The translations under genes were made by a program, and so were the position numbers. From Phenylobacterium sp. (GTDB taxonomy: Bacteria > Pseudomonadota > Alphaproteobacteria > Caulobacterales > Caulobacteraceae): DNA of 48,165 nucleotides. Numbering within the stretch: position 1 is the stretch's first letter; each line of letters opens with the position of its first letter. Of the stretch, positions 25,956 through 34,563 are shown one piece after another. Where the stretch lies: NCBI RefSeq assembly GCF_030654915.1, contig NZ_JAURWM010000371.1, forward strand, positions 1 to 48,165, given 5' to 3'. The notes below the pieces were generated by a model, which was given only the letters and a program-made list of their open reading frames with translations, was not told the origin of the DNA and did no database searches.

Positions 25956-28463
25956 TCAGGCGTCTCCGGTGAGGAAGGTGTTGGAGAGCGCACGGACGGC
26001 GTCGGCCGAGGGCTGGGCCAGCGCCTGGACCGCTAGTCCGCGGCAAGCCTCGGGCGACAGAGTCCGGATCATGGCCTTGGCCTCCGGGATCGCGGCCGAG
26101 GGCATCGAAAGCTCGCTGACGCCGAGGCCCAGCAGGATCGGCACCGCGGCCAGATCGCCCGCGAGCCCGCCGCAGACCCCGGTCCAGAGCGCGTGCTTGG
26201 CCGCCCCGTCTGTCGTCTGGGCGATCAGGCGCAGGACGCCGGGATGCAGGGCGTCGATATCGCCGGCGAGGTCGGGGTTTCCCCGGTCCATGGCCAGGGT
26301 GTACTGAGTCAGGTCGTTGGTGCCGATCGATAGGAAGTCGGCTTCAGCCGCCAGCAGGTCGGCGATCATCGCCGCGGCCGGGGTCTCGATCATCACGCCA
26401 AGATCGGTACGCCCGGCCCGCCCCAACTCCTTACGCGCCTCGTCGAGCACCAGGCGCACGGCCCGCAGTTCGCTCAGACCGATCACCATCGGCGCCATGA
26501 TCTTGGCGTGAGGCGCGCCGCGCAGGATGGCGCGCAGCTGTGTCTTCAACACATGGGGCCGGCGCAGTAGCACGCGGACACCCCGTAGCCCCAGGGCTGG
26601 GTTCTCCTCCGGCGCGATGGGCAGATAGGAGGCGGTCTTGTCGCCGCCGACATCGAGCAGCCTGATGATCAGCGGCCGTCCGCCGAGCCCGCGCGCGACG
26701 GCGGCGTAGTCTTCGGCCTGCTCGTCCTCGGTGGGGGCGCTCTCGCGTTCCAGGAACAGGAACTCGGTGCGCAACAGGCCGCAGCCCTCGGCCCCGGCGT
26801 GGACAGCGGCGTCGGCGTCGGCCTGGGAGCCCAGATTGGCGAACACCTTGATGCGTGTCCCGTCCGCCATTCGGCACTCTTCACGGGCGGCGGCGCGCGC
26901 GGCGATGCGGCGTTCGGCGCGAGTCGCCAGGGCGGTCTGCGCGGCTGCCAGCGCCCTGGCGTCAGGGGCGAGGTGCAGCAGCCCTGCGTCGGCGTCGAGG
27001 ATCAGGCTGGTTCCTGCCCGAACCTGCGCCACGCCGGGACCGGCCGCCACCACGGCCGGTATCCCCATCGAGGCCGCAAGGATCGCCACATGCGAGGTCG
27101 GGCCGCCGCCGGCGGTGCAGATCCCGGCGAGCCGGCTGGGGTCGAGCCCCATCAACTGGGAGGGCAGCAGTTCCTCGGCCAGCAGGATGGCGTCCAGCGG
27201 CAGTTCGGGGCCGCGATCTTCCTGGCCGTTGATCGCCAGCAGGACGCGGCGTTCAAGGTCGAGCAGGTCGTCCACCCGCTCGGCGATCCGCCGGTCGCCC
27301 AGCCCGCGCAGCGCCTCGACATAGGCGCCGATGGCCGCGCGCCACGCATAGGCCGCGCTCTTGCCCTCGCCGATCAAGCGATGGGCCTGATCGGCCAGTT
27401 CGGGGTCCTCAAGGAAAGCCGCGTGGGCGCCGAGGATAGCCTTGCGGGCCGGGCTGCCGCTGGCTAGGGCCTCCCCGGCGATCCGAGCGCGGACAGCGTC
27501 CAAGGCTGAATTGAGCGCCGCCATTTCCGGCTGGGCGCCCTGGCCAAGTTCGGGGACAACGATCTCGTCCACGAATAGCCGAACGGCCTTGCCGACCGCC
27601 AGGCCGGGCGAAGCCATGACGCCGCGCAGCACCGCGACGCCCGGCCGAGCGGATTGGGATGGCTTCGCCGGCCCCGGAGCGGCGGGCTCGATGATCGGCG
27701 CGCCCTCCCCCATCCCGCCTTCGATCAATTCGGCCACCGCCTCCAGGGCCGCGGCGGCGTCGAGGCCGCTGGCCACCAGACTGGCCGCGTCGCCGTGGCG
27801 CAGACCAAGCGACATCACCCCGATTGGGCTCTTGGCGTTGGCCCGCCGGTTGAGCGCCACCACGGCGATCTCGGCCTGGAAGCGCTTGGCCGTATCCGCC
27901 AGCCGCGCGGCGGGCCGGGCGTGCAGGCCGTGGATCAGGGGAATGATGATGGCGCGGCTGAGCTCGGGTCCCGTGGCGACCGCGTCGGCGACGATCTTGC
28001 CGCCGCACGACAGGGTAAGCAGCGGCTCGCCGACCTTGACGCTGGCGCCGGTCAGCCGGCTGGCGATGACGCGCCCGCCCGCTCCGGTGATGACGATCGG
28101 CGTGATCAGGCTTTTGGCGTGGCGGGCCAGGAGATCGAGATCGAATGAGATCAGCGGGGCGCCGGCGCTCACCGCCTGGCCATCAGCGACATGGGCCGTG
28201 AAGCCCTCGCCCTTCAAGGCGACGGTCTCCAATCCGATGTGCATCAGGATCTCGACACCGCCGGCCGCGCGCAGGCTGACCGCGTGCTTGGAGGCATGGA
28301 CCGACACGATGACGCCGTCACAGGGCGCGTGCAGGGTTGAACCCGTGGGATCGACCGCCAGGCCGTCGCCCAACATGGCCTGCGCGAAGACCGGATCGGG
28401 GACCTCCGACAGCGGGGCCGCCCAGCCGTCCAGCGGCGAGAGCAGCACGAGGTCACCCGCCAT
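25956..28463 (-). CDS. nagF: Fused PTS phosphocarrier: EIIA(Glc)-HPr-EI
   Basis: An 835-residue cytoplasmic protein that carries the whole soluble phosphate relay from PEP to the GlcNAc transporter. The EIIA domain (about 1-150) has ILMHIGLET with His75 as phosphate acceptor. HPr (about 168-255) has GLHARP with His181. Enzyme I (about 275-835) has GGGPTSHVAI with His458, the PEP-site segments RLLDVGGDKT and LSIGTNDLTQYTLAMDRGN, and catalytic Cys764 in GVCGG. The start overlaps the hexosaminidase stop by 11 bases, and the EIICB gene follows after one base, so the three are translated together. This fusion is known from GlcNAc loci of Caulobacter and other proteobacteria. Confidence 0.92.
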   Translation of the reverse strand: MAGDLVLLSPLDGWAAPLSEVPDPVFAQAMLGDGLAVDPTGSTLHAPCDGVIVSVHASKHAVSLRAAGGVEILMHIGLETVALKGEGFTAHVADGQAVSAGAPLISFDLDLLARHAKSLITPIVITGAGGRVIASRLTGASVKVGEPLLTLSCGGKIVADAVATGPELSRAIIIPLIHGLHARPAARLADTAKRFQAEIAVVALNRRANAKSPIGVMSLGLRHGDAASLVASGLDAAAALEAVAELIEGGMGEGAPIIEPAAPGPAKPSQSARPGVAVLRGVMASPGLAVGKAVRLFVDEIVVPELGQGAQPEMAALNSALDAVRARIAGEALASGSPARKAILGAHAAFLEDPELADQAHRLIGEGKSAAYAWRAAIGAYVEALRGLGDRRIAERVDDLLDLERRVLLAINGQEDRGPELPLDAILLAEELLPSQLMGLDPSRLAGICTAGGGPTSHVAILAASMGIPAVVAAGPGVAQVRAGTSLILDADAGLLHLAPDARALAAAQTALATRAERRIAARAAAREECRMADGTRIKVFANLGSQADADAAVHAGAEGCGLLRTEFLFLERESAPTEDEQAEDYAAVARGLGGRPLIIRLLDVGGDKTASYLPIAPEENPALGLRGVRVLLRRPHVLKTQLRAILRGAPHAKIMAPMVIGLSELRAVRLVLDEARKELGRAGRTDLGVMIETPAAAMIADLLAAEADFLSIGTNDLTQYTLAMDRGNPDLAGDIDALHPGVLRLIAQTTDGAAKHALWTGVCGGLAGDLAAVPILLGLGVSELSMPSAAIPEAKAMIRTLSPEACRGLAVQALAQPSADAVRALSNTFLTGDA

Positions 28464-30750
28464 GACGGTCTCCGGCGATCAGGGTGACCCGGTCGACAGC
28501 CCACATGGGATCGACGCCCTTCTGGGTGAAGGTGAAGCAGAGGTCCCTGACGCCTGTCGCGCCGGCGATCTGCCCGGTCAACACCGTGACGCCTTGCGAC
28601 GTAACAGCAGGCCCCAGCGGCAGGGTCGCGACCGCGGTCCCCGCGCATGAACCCTGGCGCACTTCCAGTTCTCCGTCCGGCGTCGCCGGCGGCCGGAACT
28701 TGATCTTGTCGACGTCCTTGCCGATCTGGAAGTTGAACGGCAATTGGCCGACCGCGACTTCGATCTGGCTGACGCCCGACAGGTCCGCGTCCTCATAGAC
28801 CCAGCAGGGGTTCATGATGTCGATCAGGAACCGCGCGCGCGCGCCGCGCACCGGCGCGTCGTCCTCGATATTGAGCACCAGGTCCTCGCGGCAGGTCTTG
28901 AGGTCCTGGCTGGCTCTTGTGCGGATCGAGCGGGCGTCGATCTTGATGTCGGAGACCGGGGCCAAGGCCTGTCCCTTGCGGAACGCCTGGGCGCGGATGG
29001 TGACGCCTAGCGGCGCGGTCAGCGGCGCCTGATAGAGCGCCGAGCCCGTGGTCGGGGCCGAGCCGTCCAAGGTGTAGCGGATCTCGCCGATATCCTCGGC
29101 GCCGAGCAGGCGGACCATCGCCCCTGGCCCAACTGGGCTGGCCAGTGCGCGAACCCGCAGGGCGGTCTCATCCACAGGCTGGCCAAGGGCGCGGGACCGC
29201 TCCAACTCTACCGGCAGTCGGTCGGCGAAGTCCTTCCAGTCCTTGCGCGCGGCCGGCGACCAGGCGGTCTCAGCCAGCGCCATCGCGCGTGGGAACGCCA
29301 TGAGCGCCACGCGGTCTTCGGTGCGCATGTGTTCGGTCCAGAGATTGGCCTGGACCCCGAGCACGTGATGACGCTCGTCGGGGTTCAAGGCCAACGGCAT
29401 CGGCTCGTAATTGTAGACCTCCCGCAGTCCAACCACCTGCCCCCGGCCTGGCAGACCGTCCGGCGCCGCCGTCTGGCGATGGTTGAGATAGAGCGTCGGC
29501 GCTGGGCTGAGGATGGTGTCGTGGCCCAGCTTGGCGGCGATGATCGCGCCGTCGATCCCGCGCCAGGACATCACCGTCGCGCTCTGCGCGACCCCGCCTT
29601 CGAGGATCTCGTCCCAGCCGATCAGGCGGCGGCCGTGGCCGTTGAGGGTCTGTTCGACGCGAGAGATGAACCAGCCCTGCAGAGCCGTCTCGCTGGCGAT
29701 GTGCAGTACCTTCATCCGCGCCTGGACCGCGGGATTGGCCTTCCACTGCTCCTTGACCGCCTCGTCGCCGCCGACATGGATGTAGCGGCTGGGGAACAAC
29801 TCGATGACTTCGCTCAGGACATCGTCGAGGAAGGCGAAGGTCTTCTCATCGACATTATAGAGATACGGGAAGACGCCCCAATCACCGGAGGTCGCCGCGG
29901 GCGGCGCGGCCGACCCCAGCTCTGGATAGGCGACGATGGGCGCGTGGGCGTGGCCCGGCATCTCGATCTCGGGGACGATGGTGACGTGCCGCGCGGCCGC
30001 ATAGGCCACGATCTCGCGGACCTGATCCTGGGTGTAGAAGCCACCGATCACGTGGGGGTGTCCGGTCTTCGGGTCGATGTCGGCCGCCGCTGCGGGACCG
30101 GCCGGGACGCGCCAGGCGCCGATCTGCGTCAGCCTTGGGTACTTCTTGATTTCCAGTCGCCAGCCCTGATCGTCGACCAGGTGCCAGTGCAGGGTGTTCA
30201 GCTTGGCCATCGCCATTCGGTCGATGAAGTCCTTCACGAACTCAACGCTCTGGAAGTGGCGGGCGCTGTCCAGCATCAGCCCGCGCCAGGCGAAGCGCGG
30301 CGCGTCTTCGATCCGGCGGCCAGCGATCTCGACCGCGCCCTTGCCCGCCGTCTCGGTGGCCAGTTGCCAGACGCTCGTCGCCCCATAGAAGAGTCCGGCC
30401 CCGCCCGCCGAGGTGACGACGATGCGATCGGTCGCGACGTCCAGGTCATAGGCCTCGCCCGCCGGCGCGCCGCGCTGGAACGCGATGGCCCCGGCCTGAG
30501 GTGCGCCTTGGCGAACCGTGAGCTTAAGGCCGCGCGAGCGGTTGAACAGTTCGGCCAGGCGTTGGGCGCTGGCTTGGGCCTCGGCGTCCCCGACTGGGTA
30601 GAGGATCGGGGTCTGCGAGTGAATCTGGAAGGCGCCGTCCCGCGGGGTTTCGGCGGCGGGCGCGGGGATGATCTTGGCCGGCGCCGCCAGGGACGCGCCG
30701 GCGAAACCCGCCAAACTCGAGGCCAGGGCGATCAGCAGTGGCAGACGCAT
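28453..30750 (-). CDS. Beta-N-acetylhexosaminidase, GH20
   Basis: A 765-residue exported glycosidase. A signal peptide (MRLPLLIALASSLAGFAGA ending at LAA, about residue 23) precedes the GH20 beta domain (about 30-145) and the TIM barrel (from about 153). The barrel shows HWHLVDDQGWRLEIKKYP, EIEMPGHA and the catalytic Asp329-Glu330 pair in HVGGDEAVK. A C-terminal extension follows (about 560-765) with an ALxVGPGAMVRLLG segment and a possible carbohydrate-binding part. It would release GlcNAc from chito-oligosaccharides in the periplasm. ATG 30750 fits the signal peptide. A terminator-like hairpin lies only 20 bases upstream, which may lower its expression relative to the receptor gene. Confidence 0.92.
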   Translation of the reverse strand: MRLPLLIALASSLAGFAGASLAAPAKIIPAPAAETPRDGAFQIHSQTPILYPVGDAEAQASAQRLAELFNRSRGLKLTVRQGAPQAGAIAFQRGAPAGEAYDLDVATDRIVVTSAGGAGLFYGATSVWQLATETAGKGAVEIAGRRIEDAPRFAWRGLMLDSARHFQSVEFVKDFIDRMAMAKLNTLHWHLVDDQGWRLEIKKYPRLTQIGAWRVPAGPAAAADIDPKTGHPHVIGGFYTQDQVREIVAYAAARHVTIVPEIEMPGHAHAPIVAYPELGSAAPPAATSGDWGVFPYLYNVDEKTFAFLDDVLSEVIELFPSRYIHVGGDEAVKEQWKANPAVQARMKVLHIASETALQGWFISRVEQTLNGHGRRLIGWDEILEGGVAQSATVMSWRGIDGAIIAAKLGHDTILSPAPTLYLNHRQTAAPDGLPGRGQVVGLREVYNYEPMPLALNPDERHHVLGVQANLWTEHMRTEDRVALMAFPRAMALAETAWSPAARKDWKDFADRLPVELERSRALGQPVDETALRVRALASPVGPGAMVRLLGAEDIGEIRYTLDGSAPTTGSALYQAPLTAPLGVTIRAQAFRKGQALAPVSDIKIDARSIRTRASQDLKTCREDLVLNIEDDAPVRGARARFLIDIMNPCWVYEDADLSGVSQIEVAVGQLPFNFQIGKDVDKIKFRPPATPDGELEVRQGSCAGTAVATLPLGPAVTSQGVTVLTGQIAGATGVRDLCFTFTQKGVDPMWAVDRVTLIAGDRHGG

Positions 30751-30770
30751 GGTCGGACCTGTCATCCACG

Positions 30771-30807
30771 AAAAAGGGAAAGCGAAACGGTGCACCGCTC
30801 CGCTTTC
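30771..30807 (-). terminator. Intrinsic terminator between the GlcNAc receptor and hexosaminidase genes
   Basis: On the minus strand GAAAGCG pairs with CGCTTTC, enclosing a second stem in CGGTGCACCG, and the outer stem is followed by CC and five T. This is a classical rho-independent layout, 83 bases after the receptor stop and 20 bases before the hexosaminidase ATG. It could cap the receptor mRNA while letting some polymerase through to the downstream genes. Confidence 0.6.
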
Positions 30808-30889
30808 GAGTCGCAGGGGATTAGACTGAAGAACGTCGGTCTTCGCGAGGGGGAGAGCACGGCCGGTTCGCCAGCCGCGCCTCCGGGCC

Positions 30890-33550
30890 TCAGAAGGTCA
30901 GGTTCACCGTCGCCATGTACCGGCGACCGGTCCGGTACACACCGCGCGGCAGGGCCGGCGTGTTGGCGTAGGCGTAGTACTCGGAGTCCGTCAGGTTCAT
31001 GCCCGCCAGCGTCAGGGCGACGTTCTTCGTGAAGTTGTAGGTGCCGGTCAGGTCCAGGGAGTTGACGGCGCGGACGAACATCTCGTCGCCGCGGTCGACG
31101 CCGGTGAAGTACTTCGAGCGCCAGGTGTAGGTAGCCCGCAGCTGGACCGGCCCCTGCTCATAGAACGGGCTGATGTTCACCTGGTGCTTGGAATTGTAGG
31201 GCAGCGGCGCGCCGTCTTGCCCCTGTCCGTCGGCGTAGGTGTAGTTGGCCAACAGGCCCAGGCCATAGGCGTAGTTCTGCTGATAGGCGAACGACACGCC
31301 CTTGATATCGGCCGAGCCGGCGTTGTGCGGGCGGCTGATCTGATAGGTGGTCACCCGGCCCTGGGACTGGTTGAAGAACTGCTCCGGTCCTGTCTGCTGC
31401 AGGATGTAGTTGCTGATATCCTTGTAGAAGAACTCAGCGGCCAGGATCGCCTGCGGCTGGAAGTACCATTCGGCCGAGAAGTTGAAGTTGGCCGACTTGT
31501 AGGGATCCAGGTCCGGGTTGCCGCCTGAGCCGATCAGGATCCCATCCGACAGTTGGAAGAAATTGGTCATGTCGGCGTAGTTCGGCCGTGCGATCACCTG
31601 GGCGGCGGCGAAGCGCAGGACCAGGTCTTCACGGGCGGTGTAGGCGAGGTTCACGCTCGGCAGGAAGTTGTCATACGACTTGGACGCGGTCTTCCAGGTC
31701 CAGTCGGTGGGCGCGGCGCAAGGCGAGCCGGGATTGCAGACATAGCCCGCGCTATCGACACCGGTGTGGACGTAGCGGACGCCGAAGTTCCCCCGCAACT
31801 CCCCTGCCTCGATATTGGCCTGGGCGTAGGCGGCGTTGATGTCTTCCTGGATCTCCCAGTTGCCGGCGGTGAATTCCGGCGCGGCGAAGATCGAGGGGGT
31901 CGGCATGGCCTGGCCGGGCGCCAGCCACTTGCCGCTCTCGACATACTGGACCATCGAGTCGCCATCGAGACGGAAGCGGTTCCGCATCTGGTCGTTCGAG
32001 TCGAAGCCGCGCAGGTAGTTCCCCGGCACGGTCGAGGGGCTGAACAGGCCAGCCGAGGCGGCGACGCCGGTGATGGCGATGCCCGCGTATTGCTGTGTGG
32101 TTTCGTGGCGGCGGAACTTGTAGCCGACCTGGACGCGTTTGATCACGCCGTCGAGATCCATGCCGAAGTCGGCCTGGGCGTACTTTTCTTCATCCGTGGT
32201 GGGCTTGCTGACGATATTGCCGCTCCAACCCGGATCGGTGGCGAAGGCGGCCGGATTGCCCTGGACGTTGGTCGTATAGGTCAGCTGGCCGGGGTTGTGC
32301 GGCGCGGCGGTTATGTCGACCGAGTAGTCGGCCCAGTTCAGGAACTCGAGGAATACCTGGCGCTTGGTGCCGCCGTCGGCCTTGGACAGACCGATATTGC
32401 CCGACAGGTCCCAGCCGTCACCCTTCCACTTGCCGCGGAAGTCATAGGTGTCGGAGTTCATCTCGGCCTCGCGGGCCTGCACGTCGAGCACGCTTAGCGC
32501 GTTTTTGAAGCTCGCCCGGGTGACGATGCCGTTGGTGACGCTCAGGTCGGTCAAGGACCCCAGGCTGTTCCATGTGTTGCCCTGGAAGGCGTACATCGAC
32601 TGATTGAGATTGTCGTAGCTGGCGTCGATCTTCAGCCAGTTGAACTCGAGTTCGAGTTGCTCCATCGGCCGGAACTGCAGCGAGGCCGTATAGGTCAGCC
32701 GCTCGCGTTCCTGTTCAAAATACGAGGTGCCGTAGGCGTTCGGGCTGCGGGCCCCCAAGTTCGCCGTCAGCGTGGCGGCGCAGTCGCCCAGGCAGCCGTT
32801 GTTGCGAGAATCGATGGGGTTATCGGCGTTGCCGCCAGCCCACTGGTTCGCCGCCATGGTTCCGTAGGTCTCAACCCCGTCGCGGCGAAGCTGGTCGGTG
32901 GCCTTCTGCACGGACACCGCGACGCCGATCGTCTCGGCCTCGTTCTTCCAACTCGCCATCGCGGCGCCCTGGAAGTCACCCTTCTTGGAGCGGTCGTTGT
33001 AGAGATAGCCAACCGAGCCGGCGATGGTTGGGGACTCAAGCTCGAACGGGCGACGAGTATGGACGATCACCGTCCCCCCGATGCTGCCTTCGTCGATCCG
33101 TGCCTCGGGCGTCTTATAGATGTCCACCCGACCGACGATCTGCGGCGCGAGCAGGGCGTAGTTGAAGGTCCGGCCAGGGCTGTCGAGGATGAACCAGTCA
33201 GCGGAAGCTACAGTCTGGCCGTTGAGCAGGGTGCGGTTCAGCGCCGGGTCGGTGCCCAGGATGCTGACCTTCTCCCCTTGGCCGAATTGGCGGTCGACCG
33301 TGACGCCCGGAACCATGGTCAGGGCTTCGGCGACATTGCTGTTTGGGAACTTGCCTACGTCCTCGGCGGTGACCGAGTCGACGATGGCGTCGGCGGCTCG
33401 CTTGGTTTCCAGTGACTGCTGCAAGGACGCCCGGATGCCGGTGACAACCAGCTCGTCGACCTGAGCCTCTTGCGCGGACGCCCCGCAGGCCCAGGTGAGC
33501 CCGAGCAGGCTGACGGATGCGATCAGGATAGATTTATGACGTGTTTTCAC
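30890..33550 (-). CDS. TonB-dependent receptor for chito-oligosaccharides/GlcNAc
   Basis: An 886-residue outer-membrane receptor. The signal peptide (about 1-27, ending ACGASAQ) is followed by a TonB-box-like VDELVVTGIRASLQQSLETKR, a start typical of Caulobacter and Xanthomonas sugar receptors. The plug contains NVAEALTMVPGVTVDRQ and TLLNGQTVASAD. The barrel ends YMATVNLTF with terminal Phe. The start is taken as GTG 33550, with GGGGAGA seven bases upstream and the signal peptide directly behind. It heads the minus-strand nag arm and would import oligosaccharides for the GH20 enzyme. An operator-like element lies 48 bases upstream of its start. Confidence 0.9.
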   Translation of the reverse strand: MKTRHKSILIASVSLLGLTWACGASAQEAQVDELVVTGIRASLQQSLETKRAADAIVDSVTAEDVGKFPNSNVAEALTMVPGVTVDRQFGQGEKVSILGTDPALNRTLLNGQTVASADWFILDSPGRTFNYALLAPQIVGRVDIYKTPEARIDEGSIGGTVIVHTRRPFELESPTIAGSVGYLYNDRSKKGDFQGAAMASWKNEAETIGVAVSVQKATDQLRRDGVETYGTMAANQWAGGNADNPIDSRNNGCLGDCAATLTANLGARSPNAYGTSYFEQERERLTYTASLQFRPMEQLELEFNWLKIDASYDNLNQSMYAFQGNTWNSLGSLTDLSVTNGIVTRASFKNALSVLDVQAREAEMNSDTYDFRGKWKGDGWDLSGNIGLSKADGGTKRQVFLEFLNWADYSVDITAAPHNPGQLTYTTNVQGNPAAFATDPGWSGNIVSKPTTDEEKYAQADFGMDLDGVIKRVQVGYKFRRHETTQQYAGIAITGVAASAGLFSPSTVPGNYLRGFDSNDQMRNRFRLDGDSMVQYVESGKWLAPGQAMPTPSIFAAPEFTAGNWEIQEDINAAYAQANIEAGELRGNFGVRYVHTGVDSAGYVCNPGSPCAAPTDWTWKTASKSYDNFLPSVNLAYTAREDLVLRFAAAQVIARPNYADMTNFFQLSDGILIGSGGNPDLDPYKSANFNFSAEWYFQPQAILAAEFFYKDISNYILQQTGPEQFFNQSQGRVTTYQISRPHNAGSADIKGVSFAYQQNYAYGLGLLANYTYADGQGQDGAPLPYNSKHQVNISPFYEQGPVQLRATYTWRSKYFTGVDRGDEMFVRAVNSLDLTGTYNFTKNVALTLAGMNLTDSEYYAYANTPALPRGVYRTGRRYMATVNLTF

Positions 33551-33597
33551 TCGGCTTCTCCCCAAAGTCCGGGCCTCCACCCGGAGCCGACGCGAGC

Positions 33598-33613
33598 CCA
33601 ATGTGATACCAAT
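33598..33613 (-). promoter_or_regulatory. Operator-like element upstream of the GlcNAc receptor gene
   Basis: Read on the minus strand the sequence is ATTGGTATCACATTGG. It matches 13 of 16 positions of the element upstream of the divergent GntR gene (33727-33742) and lies 47 bases from the receptor GTG. The ATTGGTAT half resembles half-sites reported for NagR/DasR-type GntR regulators. Confidence 0.55.
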
Positions 33614-33685
33614 TCTTCGCAAATCACTGCGACAAACCGGGGTTCACCGACCCTGCGACGCCGAACTGTGCGTAGTTTCACAAAA

Positions 33686-33691
33686 TTGACA
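33686..33691 (+). promoter_or_regulatory. Candidate -35 box for the GntR gene
   Basis: TTGACA, the sigma-70 -35 consensus, lies in the divergent nag promoter region. A well-matched -10 box is not obvious 16-18 bases downstream, where the sequence is AATTGC, so this is tentative. An AGACCAAT half-site (33703-33710) overlaps the spacer. Confidence 0.25.
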
Positions 33692-33726
33692 AGCCCAAAA
33701 AGAGACCAATTGCGCTACTGGAACAT

Positions 33727-33742
33727 ATTGGTATCTAAATGG
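33727..33742 (+). promoter_or_regulatory. Operator-like element upstream of the GntR regulator gene
   Basis: ATTGGTATCTAAATGG, the partner of the element at 33598-33613 and facing the opposite way. It lies 53 bases before the TTG start of the regulator, almost the same distance as the partner from the receptor start, so one regulator probably controls both arms. It contains the ATG at 33739, an argument against that ATG being the real start. Confidence 0.55.
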
Positions 33743-33795
33743 TCCCAAGATACATCGACGCTCGAAGTATCGGCGTTCGACCTGGAGAGACGCCC

Positions 33796-34533
33796 TTGAC
33801 CTTTTCCGACCGTATCGGCCGGCTCGACGCACAGGACCACGCGCCTCTTTACCGCCAGCTCCAGAAGGTGCTGCGGGACGCCATCGCCAATCAGGTGCTT
33901 GGTCCGGACGACGCCCTGCCCGCCGAGCGCGAGTTCGCCGATGACCTGGGAGTCTCGCGTATCACCGTGCGCAAGGCGCTGGATGGATTGGTCAGCGAGG
34001 GCCTGCTGATTCGCCGCCAAGGCGCGGGCACCTTCGTCGCCGCCCGGGTCGAAAAGAACTTCTCCAAGCTCTCCTCCTTCACTGAAGACATGATCTCGCG
34101 CGGCCGGGTTCCGCACTCGACCTGGCTGTCGCGGACCGAGGGCCAGGTCACCCCCGAGGAATCACTGACTCTGGGGCTGTCGCCGGGCGCGCCGGTCTAT
34201 CGCTTCAGCCGGATTCGCTACGCCGACGGCTCGCCGATGGCGCTGGAGTATTCGACCCTGGCGGCCTTCTGCATGCCTAGCTCGGACTTCGTCGAAACCT
34301 CGCTCTACGAGGCGCTGGAGAAGACCGGTCATCGGCCGGTGCGCGCCCTGCAGCGGCTGCGAGCCGTGCTGTTCACCCCCGAGCAAGCCGACCTTCTGGG
34401 CGTGGCGTCCCGCGATCCTGGCCTGCTCATCGAGCGCCGGGGGTTCCTGAAAGATGGTCGGGTGGTCGAGGTCACCCAGTCCTATTATCGCGGCGACGCC
34501 TATGACTTCGTCGCTGAGCTGAACGCCATTTGA
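33796..34533 (+). CDS. nagR: GntR family (HutC/UTRA) regulator of the GlcNAc genes
   Basis: A 245-residue repressor-type regulator. The N-terminal GntR winged helix-turn-helix (about 12-78) shows LYRQLQKVLRDAIANQ, LPAEREFADDLGVSRITVRK and RQGAGTFVA. The C-terminal UTRA ligand domain (about 90-245) shows YRFSRIRYADGSPMALEYS and an ending typical of HutC/NagR/DasR proteins, which bind phosphorylated amino sugars. GGAGAG six bases before the TTG at 33796 marks the start; ATG 33739 lacks a ribosome site and lies in an operator-like element. It is the first gene of the plus-strand arm, with the deaminase and deacetylase behind it. The ligand is presumably GlcNAc-6-P or GlcN-6-P (inference). Confidence 0.87.
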   Translation: MTFSDRIGRLDAQDHAPLYRQLQKVLRDAIANQVLGPDDALPAEREFADDLGVSRITVRKALDGLVSEGLLIRRQGAGTFVAARVEKNFSKLSSFTEDMISRGRVPHSTWLSRTEGQVTPEESLTLGLSPGAPVYRFSRIRYADGSPMALEYSTLAAFCMPSSDFVETSLYEALEKTGHRPVRALQRLRAVLFTPEQADLLGVASRDPGLLIERRGFLKDGRVVEVTQSYYRGDAYDFVAELNAI

Positions 34534-34563
34534 CGTGAACACCCCGTGCTCCGGAGAACGCGC

